6,025 nt of DNA, taken from contig CAKXIK010000071.1 of assembly GCA_934875675.1 (NCBI GenBank), positions 4,434-10,458 of the forward strand, in the 5' to 3' direction. The translations under genes and the position numbers were made by a program. Of this stretch, positions 1 through 5,106 are shown piece by piece. Numbering within the stretch: position 1 is the stretch's first letter; each line of letters starts with the position of its first letter. The stretch comes from an uncultured bacterium (GTDB lineage Bacteria; Bacillota; Clostridia; Oscillospirales; Acutalibacteraceae). A model generated the notes under the pieces. It made no database searches, was not told the DNA's origin, and was given only the letters and a program-made list of their open reading frames with translations.

Positions 1-397
1 TGTAGCAACAGCAGAATCTGATTCGGAACCCTGGGCATATGTCTGGATTTCCTCGCTCTGTTGCTTCCGTGTCCAGAATGTCCGTTGTTTCCTCCATGCT
101 GTTGTCATATTGCTGCCAGCCCCCATCCGCAGCCGCAAAGTGGACAGGAACCGCATACTGCACAGCCATCTGACTGCCATTATCCAGCAGAAAATATTTG
201 GTGTATTCATCCCGTTCATCTGGAAATTCAGAGATAATAACTGGTTCTTCTGTTGCTTGTTCCTCCATCACCGGATCAGTTACGACGATATCGTCCTGAT
301 TTGGCGGCATTGCGTTGGCTACTAAAGGTAGTTGGGAGAGCATTGCAAGTACAAGCGACAGGGATAGCGCTTGCTTTAGCCTTTTCCATACGTTCAT
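1..397 (-). CDS. Secreted protein, N-terminal part, RHS/wall-associated-like (partial, possible frameshift)
   Basis: The reading frame opens with ATG at 397-395 and stays open for 132 codons to the window edge. An AGGAGG ribosome binding site at 405-410 lies 7 nt upstream of the ATG, which fixes the start. Residues 1-29 form a classic signal peptide: a basic start (KRLK), a hydrophobic core and a VANA cleavage site after residue 29, so the product is exported. An acidic linker follows (about 33-60), then DERDEYTKYFLLDNGSQMAV (61-80), PVHF (84-87) and GGWQQYDNSM (92-101). From memory, this pattern resembles the region just after the signal peptide of large Firmicutes RHS-repeat or wall-associated proteins ("kyf..dGs..a..y..pvHy.d.dG.Wq.iDNt"). 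The tail in this frame (115-132, with CCC near the edge) is atypical, whereas the next frame reads SEEIQTYAQGSESDSAVAT, suggesting a 1-nt insertion or a 2-nt deletion. The exported protein call is firm; the RHS link is an inference. Confidence 0.7.
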   Translation of the reverse strand, partial: MNVWKRLKQALSLSLVLAMLSQLPLVANAMPPNQDDIVVTDPVMEEQATEEPVIISEFPDERDEYTKYFLLDNGSQMAVQYAVPVHFAAADGGWQQYDNSMEETTDILDTEATERGNPDICPGFRIRFCCCY

Positions 398-757
398 TTT
401 GAATCCTCCTATTTTTTATTTATGATAACTCTTTAGATTCCTGTGAATTTGGCGCAAAATATTCTTTCTAAAACACTGGACTCACCTTCGATCGGATTAA
501 GGGGGTGACAGATTGTTTTGATGCAATATCATGGATGGTATGATCCGAACATTTTTACGTTCTGTATATGATAACAATTGAGAGAGGCGTTTTGTGACAT
601 AAATTTGCAAAAAACTATTTTTTTAACTTTTTATAGATTCCCTAATTTTAACAGCTCAAATTTCGAAAGGGAATCAGATATCCGATAACGGTATCTATCA
701 TCTAACTAAAGGAATTGTTTTGTATTACGGCCTTGTTTTGTCTAAAAATGCGCAAAA
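398..757. other. Intergenic stretch without a convincing gene
   Basis: This AT-rich stretch lies upstream of the secreted-protein gene. I found no open frame with both a ribosome binding site and sensible composition. It should hold the promoter of the minus-strand secreted-protein gene. The best candidate I can see is TTGAGC (654-659) and TATAAA (630-635), 18 nt apart on the minus strand. It is a weak match and would leave a leader of more than 200 nt. No RNA gene or riboswitch fold was recognisable by eye. Confidence 0.4.
636..675. repeat. 8-bp inverted repeat GATTCCCT / AGGGAATC
   Basis: GATTCCCT at 636-643 is matched exactly by AGGGAATC at 668-675, with a 24-nt spacer. The left arm abuts the candidate -10 box of the secreted-protein gene at 630-635. 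It could be a regulator site with two widely spaced half-sites, or a chance pairing. Nothing else supports a role. Confidence 0.3.
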
Positions 758-790
758 AAAGAAAAGCCTGATAAAATCAAGCTTTTCTTT
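758..790 (-). terminator. Rho-independent terminator downstream of the gene remnant
   Basis: Stem arms AAAGAAAAGC (758-767) and GCTTTTCTTT (781-790) pair perfectly. After one C-A mismatch (768/780) they continue as TGAT (769-772) with ATCA (776-779), closing on an AAA loop. On the minus strand the stem runs into a T-rich tract (complement of 754-760). It sits 44 nt past the stop of the minus-strand remnant at 834, as expected for that gene's original terminator. The A-rich and T-rich flanks could also let it act in the other direction. Confidence 0.75.
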
Positions 791-833
791 CAGGGACAGT
801 GTGGTTATGGACGCTTTCTCTGGAGTGTAAAAT

Positions 834-1189
834 TTAATCCTTTGTTCCCTCAGAAATAGAAAGCTCATATTCCCAAGGCGACCATTGATTAGATTTTGCC
901 GATGCCAATGTAATGTGTTGTATTCCTATATGGTCATACCAAAAAGAGGTATCATTTTTAATATCTGGTTTACCGAATGCCTTTTCAAACTTTGCAAATA
1001 AGTTTTCCTTTTCTAAGGTATAGTTTACATATACTAATTTTGTAGTGTTCTGGTTGAACTTATAATAGCGGATATCATCCCCGTCCTCAACCAATAAGAA
1101 AATGGCAAAATCTTTCTCTTCAGGATGTAAAACCGTAATATTGTTTTTTCCGATTCAATTACTACCCTTATAAAAGACAGTTCGTTTTT
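834..1189 (-). pseudogene. 3' remnant of an unrecognised small protein gene
   Basis: The frame ends at TAA (834-836) and is open back to a TGA at 1190-1192. There is no ATG in it and no ribosome binding site before the in-frame TTG at 1094. Reading upstream of that TTG gives continuous protein-like sequence: VVIESEKNN, then ITVLHPEEKDFAIFLL, then VEDGDDIRYYKF. This indicates that a longer coding region once continued 5'. The open frame runs into the left arm of the perfect inverted repeat at 1165-1208, so the gene appears cut there. The product would be a soluble domain of about 110 residues rich in aromatic and charged residues (FWYDHIGIQHITLA, SPWEYELSI), without membrane segments or motifs I recognise. 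A terminator follows at 758-790. The family is unknown. Expression from TTG at 1094 as an 86-residue protein is possible but unsupported by any ribosome binding site. Confidence 0.6.
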
Positions 1190-1208
1190 TCACTGTCTTT
1201 TATAAGGG
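1165..1208. repeat. Perfect 17-bp inverted repeat, possible mobile-element scar
   Basis: CCCTTATAAAAGACAGT (1165-1181) and ACTGTCTTTTATAAGGG (1192-1208) are exact reverse complements around a 10-nt centre (1182-1191) containing six T. The hairpin is AT-rich and no T-run follows either arm, so it is not a standard terminator. It lies exactly where the minus-strand remnant loses its reading frame, and just past the 3' end of the GH2 gene. A miniature inverted-repeat element, abutted insertion-sequence ends or a deletion scar are all possible. I do not recognise the arm as the end of a named IS family and see no clear target-site duplication. Confidence 0.65.
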
Positions 1209-1261
1209 GGAACATATCTTTTCACAGGTGATAAGCCTTTTTTGATGATACCGGTCTTGAA

Positions 1262-3004
1262 TTAAAGCTCCTCTTCAATTGCCGCCAGCTGCATATTTGC
1301 CTGACGGATTCTCTCAAACGCTTCGGGAGAAAATTTCATGGAGCGGTCATAGTAAAAAATACCGTTACATTCCTGCTCCACATCGGTAAACTGCGTATAG
1401 CAGAAAGCGCATACTTTTTTGCTGCGCAGCAATGCCGATGTCAGCCCGCAGTAGCGATCAACCACTTCGTCCTCGGTCTGTGCGGTTTTTCCATAACCCC
1501 AGCTATTGTTTTCCGCTGCTTTGGGATTCCACCACATACCGCCGTACTCGCTGATGAAATAGGGCTGACCCTCATAATTCTGCATTCCGGGGATACGGTC
1601 TACGCACGGATACCAGTTGTAATGTTCATTCTCCGGCGAATCCTGATATCTTGCGCGGTACACCTCCACATCGCCTTCATAATCATGCAGATCAAAAACA
1701 TCCGTTACCACATGAATATATCCGCTCGTATCAATGACCGGACGCGTGGGGTCGATTGCCTTTGTCACATAATACACCGTGCTCAAAACGGACGGAATCT
1801 GCTCCTCGTGGGTTTCATTGAACGGGCACCATCCCACGATTGCCGGATGACTGCGGTCACGCTCCAAAACCTCCAGCCACTCGGGCAAAAAAGAATCGAG
1901 TGCCGTCAACTCGTGCATATTCAGCTTCCAGCTTGCCTGCTCTCCCCAGACAATATACCCCATTTTGTCTGCCCAGTAAAGATATCGTTCCTCAAAAACC
2001 TTTTGGTGCAGCCGAGCACCGTTAAAGCCTGCATCCAAGGAAAGCTGAATATCACGCTTTAGTGCTTGATCCGTTGGCGCGGTATAAATACCGTCGGGAT
2101 AAAATCCCTGATCCAGCACCAAACGCTGAAAAACCGGCTTATGATTGAGGAGCATACGGTCACCCTCAATCGTAATACTGCGCATGCCGAAATAGCTTTG
2201 TACGCTATCAATCACCGTTTCCCCGTCCAGAAGCTCAAGGGAAAGATCGTAAAGTCTGCCCTGCCCTGCTTCCCACAGATGCATTTCTGCAAGCGAAAGA
2301 GTCGCCGTGGTGGAGGCTCCGGTAACGGGAACCTGCGCGCTGCCCATTACTTTTCCTTCGTAGGATGCAGAAAGGCGCAGAGTCTTGCCCACAGAGAAGC
2401 CTTCGACCGATGTTGTAACAACCGCCTGAGGATTCAGGTCGTCGCTGACCACATGGCAATGCTTTAAGTAAGTCTGGGGAACAAATTCCAGCCACACCGT
2501 CTGCCAGATGCCGGTGGTTCGTGTGTAATCGCAGCCGTTTGAGTCATGCTGAACGCTTTGCTTTCCGCCCGGCTGCAGCCCGCTGCGAACATCGTCGCGC
2601 GCACAGACAACAATTTCGTTTTCGCCATCCTTTGCTGCTTTGGTAATATCAAAGGTAAACGAAGCATATCCACCTCGGTGTGTGCCTACCTTTTGCCCGT
2701 TCACCCACACGTGGCATTCATAATCCACTGCACCAAAATGCAGCAGAATCCTTCCGTTCTTCTTTGCAACAGCCACCATTTTGCGATACCAGACCGCCGG
2801 GATAAAATCTTTGTATCCGATGCCGGAAAGCTCACTTTCAGGGCAGAAAGGCACCGTAATCTCCTGCGAAAACTCTCCGTTTTCAAACATTTTCCGATCC
2901 ATTCCGGAATCACCAAAGTCAAACGCAAATTCCCATTTGCCGTTGAGATTTATCCAATCTTCACGCACAAATTGCGGACGCGGGTATTCACTTCTCGGAA
3001 TCAT
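1262..3004 (-). CDS. Glycoside hydrolase family 2 (beta-galactosidase/beta-glucuronidase-type), cytosolic
   Basis: This 580-residue retaining glycosidase probably removes a terminal beta-linked sugar from imported oligosaccharides. No signal peptide is present. Domain order is that of GH2: an N-terminal sugar-binding jelly roll (about 1-175, with LNGKWEF, WVNGQKVG and TRTTGIWQTVWLE), an Ig-like beta-sandwich (about 180-275) and a TIM barrel (about 278-560). The acid/base is E397 in GWCPFNETHE (391-400) and the nucleophile is E486 in PYFISEYGG. FNGARLHQ (327-334) is the usual barrel motif. The length suits short GH2 enzymes and is far below the roughly 1000 residues of LacZ. I see no NxK motif of the kind seen in glucuronidases, so beta-glucuronidase is less likely; the exact sugar cannot be read here. 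Start: ATG at 3004-3002 with AAGGAG at 3015-3020, 10 nt upstream. The alcohol dehydrogenase terminator upstream makes this a separate transcription unit. No clear terminator is visible after the stop codon. Confidence 0.92.
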   Translation of the reverse strand: MIPRSEYPRPQFVREDWINLNGKWEFAFDFGDSGMDRKMFENGEFSQEITVPFCPESELSGIGYKDFIPAVWYRKMVAVAKKNGRILLHFGAVDYECHVWVNGQKVGTHRGGYASFTFDITKAAKDGENEIVVCARDDVRSGLQPGGKQSVQHDSNGCDYTRTTGIWQTVWLEFVPQTYLKHCHVVSDDLNPQAVVTTSVEGFSVGKTLRLSASYEGKVMGSAQVPVTGASTTATLSLAEMHLWEAGQGRLYDLSLELLDGETVIDSVQSYFGMRSITIEGDRMLLNHKPVFQRLVLDQGFYPDGIYTAPTDQALKRDIQLSLDAGFNGARLHQKVFEERYLYWADKMGYIVWGEQASWKLNMHELTALDSFLPEWLEVLERDRSHPAIVGWCPFNETHEEQIPSVLSTVYYVTKAIDPTRPVIDTSGYIHVVTDVFDLHDYEGDVEVYRARYQDSPENEHYNWYPCVDRIPGMQNYEGQPYFISEYGGMWWNPKAAENNSWGYGKTAQTEDEVVDRYCGLTSALLRSKKVCAFCYTQFTDVEQECNGIFYYDRSMKFSPEAFERIRQANMQLAAIEEEL

Positions 3005-3040
3005 GATGCTCCAACTCCTTTTAATTTATTTTCTAAGTTA

Positions 3041-3046
3041 ATTATA
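3041..3046 (-). promoter_or_regulatory. Candidate -10 box of the GH2 gene
   Basis: The minus strand carries a perfect TATAAT here, 37 nt before the GH2 start codon in AT-rich DNA. At the proper 16-18 nt spacing the -35 region (ATTTTC or neighbours) matches poorly, so any promoter here would be weak or activator-dependent. It lies downstream of the alcohol dehydrogenase terminator, where a promoter for GH2 is expected. Confidence 0.35.
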
Positions 3047-3138
3047 TCGTCTTAAAAATAAAAGAAAATAGAATATAGCATCAAATCAGTTGAAAATATG
3101 CGCATTGTCCAAATATTTATATTCTCTCAAAAAGAAAA

Positions 3139-3173
3139 GGAAAACCCTCCGAGTGTTAGTCGGAGGGTTTTCC
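3139..3173 (-). terminator. Strong Rho-independent terminator of the alcohol dehydrogenase gene
   Basis: GGAAAACCCTCCGA (3139-3152) and TCGGAGGGTTTTCC (3160-3173) pair perfectly over 14 bp around a 7-nt loop. On the minus strand the stem is followed by TTTTCTTTTT (complement of 3129-3138). It lies 46 nt after the dehydrogenase stop codon and separates that gene from GH2. Confidence 0.92.
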
Positions 3174-3219
3174 AGCGAAGTATGAAAGATTAAGGAGTAA
3201 GCAAGTAAAAAGAGGAAGT

Positions 3220-4437
3220 TTAGAAATCAACTTCTGTATCGTAGTAGCAGCACTTAAGCAGTTTTTCCATTTCTTCCTGGCTGGGCTGGCGCGGGTTGGA
3301 ACCGGTGCAGGCATCGCCGATTGCAAGCTCTGCAATCTTGGGCAATCTCTCGAGGAAGATGTTTTCCGGAACAAAACCGTTGGCAGTCGGATAGCTGTCT
3401 GCGCCGTAGTTCTGGATGCAGTGCGGAATATTCAGTTCATCATTCATCTTGCGCAGATATTTAATGAGCAGCTGAACTTTTTCGTCGTCGTTGGAACCGC
3501 CAAGACCCATGTAATCCGCAATGACGCCATAACGTTTCTTCGCGGTCTCATCCTTGGCATTGAAAGCGATAACCTTAGGCAAATACATTGCATTTGCAGC
3601 ACCGTGGATAATGTGCGCGCCGCAATCGGCAAAAACAGCACCCGTTTTATGAGCCATGGAATGAACGATACCGAGCAGTGCGTTGGAGAACGCCATACCG
3701 GCAAGGCACTGTGCATTATGCATGGTGTCACGCTTTGCCATATCGCCATTATAGGACGGAATCAGATCATTCTGAATCGTCTTAATTGCGAAGATTGCAA
3801 GCGGGTCGGTGTAATCGCAGTTTGCGGTGGAAACATAAGCTTCAATTGCGTGAGTCATTGCGTCCATACCGGTGTGGGCAACGAGCTTCTTCGGCATCGT
3901 CTCTGCCAGATCCGGGTCAACAATTGCAACATCCGGGGTAATTTCAAAGTCAGCGATCGGGTATTTAACGCCTTTCTGGTAATCGGTGATGATGGAGAAT
4001 GCCGTTACCTCGGTAGCGGTGCCGGAAGTGGAAGAAATGGCGCAGAAATGAGCTTTTTTGCGCAGCTTCGGCAGACCGAACACCTTGCACATATCTTCAA
4101 AGGTGACTTCCGGATACTCATATTTAATCCACATTGCTTTTGCAGCATCGATCGGAGAACCGCCGCCCATTGCAACAATCCAGTCCGGCTCAAACTTCAG
4201 CATTGCATCGGCGCCGCGCATAACGGTTTCAACAGAAGGATCGGACTCGATGCCTTCAAACAGTTCAACTTCCATGCCGGCTTCTTTCAGGTAGGAAACA
4301 GCGCGATCCAGGAATCCGAACTTCTTCATGGAACCGCCGCCAACGCACACCATCGCTTTTTTGCCTTCGAGGGTTTTCAGTGCTTCCAAAGAGCCCTTGC
4401 CATGATAAAGATCTCTCGGTAATGTAAATCTTGCCAT
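3220..4437 (-). CDS. Iron-containing (group III) alcohol dehydrogenase, AdhE-C-terminal-like
   Basis: This cytosolic 405-residue enzyme probably reduces an aldehyde to an alcohol with NADH, regenerating NAD+ in fermentation. The N-terminal dinucleotide-binding domain holds GGGSPIDAAKAMW (91-103), the signature of this superfamily, and SSTSGTATEVT (135-145). The C-terminal helical domain supplies the metal ligands, by analogy with FucO: D192 and H196 (GMDAMTHAIEAY), H259 (VHSMAHKTGA) and H278 (HGAANA). The ending GDACTGSNPRQPS (374-386) closely resembles the dehydrogenase half of bifunctional AdhE, but no aldehyde dehydrogenase domain is attached and the length is normal for a stand-alone enzyme. 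Start: ATG at 4437-4435, with GGAGG at 4446-4450 placed 8 nt upstream. A Rex-like operator on its promoter supports NADH linkage. The physiological alcohol (ethanol, butanol, a diol) cannot be decided from sequence. The gene is monocistronic, with a terminator at 3139-3173. Confidence 0.95.
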   Translation of the reverse strand: MARFTLPRDLYHGKGSLEALKTLEGKKAMVCVGGGSMKKFGFLDRAVSYLKEAGMEVELFEGIESDPSVETVMRGADAMLKFEPDWIVAMGGGSPIDAAKAMWIKYEYPEVTFEDMCKVFGLPKLRKKAHFCAISSTSGTATEVTAFSIITDYQKGVKYPIADFEITPDVAIVDPDLAETMPKKLVAHTGMDAMTHAIEAYVSTANCDYTDPLAIFAIKTIQNDLIPSYNGDMAKRDTMHNAQCLAGMAFSNALLGIVHSMAHKTGAVFADCGAHIIHGAANAMYLPKVIAFNAKDETAKKRYGVIADYMGLGGSNDDEKVQLLIKYLRKMNDELNIPHCIQNYGADSYPTANGFVPENIFLERLPKIAELAIGDACTGSNPRQPSQEEMEKLLKCCYYDTEVDF

Positions 4438-4460
4438 ACTTCATACCTCCATAAAATTTG

Positions 4461-4489
4461 TTAACAGCAAGCCTGAATGCTTGCTTTAA
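4461..4489 (-). other. Leader hairpin of the alcohol dehydrogenase mRNA
   Basis: AGCAAGC (4466-4472) pairs exactly with GCTTGCT (4479-4485) around a 6-nt loop. TTAA (4461-4464) pairs with TTAA (4486-4489) beyond a one-base bulge at 4465. In the mRNA it would sit near the 5' end, ending 10 nt before the GGAGG ribosome binding site and leaving that site free. A 5'-terminal stabilising stem is the simplest reading; it has no T-run and is not a terminator. Confidence 0.55.
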
Positions 4490-4492
4490 TCT

Positions 4493-4510
4493 TTGTTAAT
4501 ATATTAACAT
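4493..4510. promoter_or_regulatory. Rex operator (redox-sensing repressor box)
   Basis: TTGTTAA (4493-4499), TATA, TTAACAT (4504-4510) matches the Firmicutes Rex consensus TTGTTAANNNNTTAACAA at all but the last position. The core GTTAATATATTAAC (4495-4508) is a perfect palindrome. It covers the -10 element of the dehydrogenase promoter, so Rex binding at low NADH/NAD+ would block transcription and rising NADH would release it. Rex control of alcohol dehydrogenase genes is established in clostridia. Whether this genome has rex is not visible here. Confidence 0.75.
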
Positions 4511-4529
4511 GCATGTTTTTAAATGTGAA
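4501..4529 (-). promoter_or_regulatory. Extended -10 promoter of the alcohol dehydrogenase gene
   Basis: On the minus strand, TTCACA (4524-4529) and TAATAT (4501-4506) are separated by 17 nt. A TG pair stands one base before the -10 hexamer (TGT-TAATAT), the extended -10 arrangement common in Firmicutes. Transcription should begin near 4494, giving a leader of about 57 nt that starts just before the hairpin at 4489-4461. Confidence 0.6.
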
Positions 4530-4540
4530 ATACTCATTTG

Positions 4541-4565
4541 ATATATCGATATATAATTATCGATA
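4541..4565. repeat. Two TATCGATA palindromes between the divergent promoters
   Basis: ATATATCGATATAT (4541-4554) is a perfect 14-bp palindrome containing TATCGATA (4544-4551). A second TATCGATA follows at 4558-4565. The same octamer forms the centre of the gntR operator dyad (4638-4645). The spacing between the first two is 14 bp start to start. The segment lies upstream of both promoters, so it may be an accessory binding site for the GntR protein or another regulator; chance in AT-rich DNA is the alternative. Confidence 0.4.
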
Positions 4566-4597
4566 TAGGAATATTTTTTACATGTTCAAAAAACTGC

Positions 4598-4626
4598 TTG
4601 ACATACCTCAATTTTCCATTTAAAAT
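4598..4626 (+). promoter_or_regulatory. Sigma-A type promoter of the gntR-permease operon
   Basis: TTGACA (4598-4603) is a perfect -35 and TAAAAT (4621-4626) a near-perfect -10, with 17 nt between. Transcription should start around 4632-4634, inside the dyad at 4628-4658. It is the strongest promoter in the window by match to consensus, as expected for one held down by a repressor. Confidence 0.85.
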
Positions 4627-4627
4627 A

Positions 4628-4658
4628 TTAACTGTACTATCGATATTAGTACAGTTAA
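4628..4658 (+). promoter_or_regulatory. GntR-family operator, 31-bp dyad at the transcription start
   Basis: TTAACTGTACTA (4628-4639) and TAGTACAGTTAA (4647-4658) are perfect inverted repeats around TCGATAT (4640-4646). The GTAC cores fit the GT...AC half-site logic of GntR-type repressors. The dyad begins just after the -10 box and spans the expected start of the operon whose first gene encodes a YtrA-type GntR protein, so autorepression is the natural inference. Confidence 0.75.
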
Positions 4659-4689
4659 TGTGAGCATTTCCTCGGAAAGGAGGAGTTAC

Positions 4690-5064
4690 ATGTTTCAGAT
4701 TGATGCTTTGTCCCGCACACCGGTTTATCTCCAGCTGATTGAACAAACGGAACGATTGGTGCTCTCCGGTGTTCTGCAACCCGGCGCGCAGATGCCTTCT
4801 GTACGCGGACTTTCCATTGAACTGTCTGTCAATCCGAATACCATTCAAAAATCATATTCCGAGTTGGATGCACGCGGATTGATTTGCGCAGTTCCCGGGC
4901 GCGGATGCTTTGTCACGCCCCTGGCACCGGAGCTGCTGCGTCAACAAGCCCGCAAACAGCTTCCCGAGCTGGAAGAGCTGCTGCAAAAACTGAAAATTTC
5001 AGGAATATCAAAAGATGAGATTTTACGCTGTGTGCAGAAGGTTTACCTGTCTGAAACGCCATAA
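4690..5064 (+). CDS. GntR-family transcriptional repressor, YtrA subfamily
   Basis: This 124-residue DNA-binding protein carries a winged helix-turn-helix at about 11-76: PVYLQLIEQTERLVLSG, then PGAQMPSVRGLS, then SVNPNTIQKSYSELDARGLI and the wing GRGCFV. The rest is only a short helical tail (about 80-120, with PELEELLQKL) and no effector-binding domain, the hallmark of the YtrA subfamily, which dimerises through that tail. The start is ATG at 4690, because AAAGGAGG (4676-4683) lies 6 nt before it; an in-frame GTG at 4660 lies inside the operator edge and has no ribosome binding site. YtrA regulators typically repress their own operons encoding ABC transporters, often induced by cell-envelope stress. 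The membrane gene 42 nt downstream and the dyad at 4628-4658 fit that. The inducing signal is unknown. Confidence 0.93.
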   Translation: MFQIDALSRTPVYLQLIEQTERLVLSGVLQPGAQMPSVRGLSIELSVNPNTIQKSYSELDARGLICAVPGRGCFVTPLAPELLRQQARKQLPELEELLQKLKISGISKDEILRCVQKVYLSETP

Positions 5065-5106
5065 AATTCACCGCAAAACTAAAAAGCGAAACGGAGGTTT
5101 TCTCTG

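Noticed and set aside
110..325. Plus-strand 71-codon frame
   Set aside because: It lies in the same triplet phase opposite the signal-peptide protein, starts at TTG without a ribosome binding site and has atypical composition.
1165..1208. Palindrome read as the terminator of the GH2 gene
   Set aside because: The stem is AT-rich and neither strand shows a T-run after it, so intrinsic termination is unlikely, although it could still protect the mRNA 3' end.
1622..3055. Several plus-strand open frames opposite the GH2 gene
   Set aside because: They mirror the codon structure of GH2, have no ribosome binding sites and no recognisable protein features.
3421..4422. Long open frame on the plus strand (333 codons) opposite the alcohol dehydrogenase gene
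   Set aside because: It is antisense to a gene with complete catalytic motifs and its protein shows no family pattern, being rich in Cys, His and Asn as expected from a mirror frame.
4660..4689. GTG at 4660 as the gntR start
   Set aside because: The ribosome binding site AAAGGAGG lies downstream of it, at the right distance for ATG 4690, and the upstream codons overlap the operator edge.
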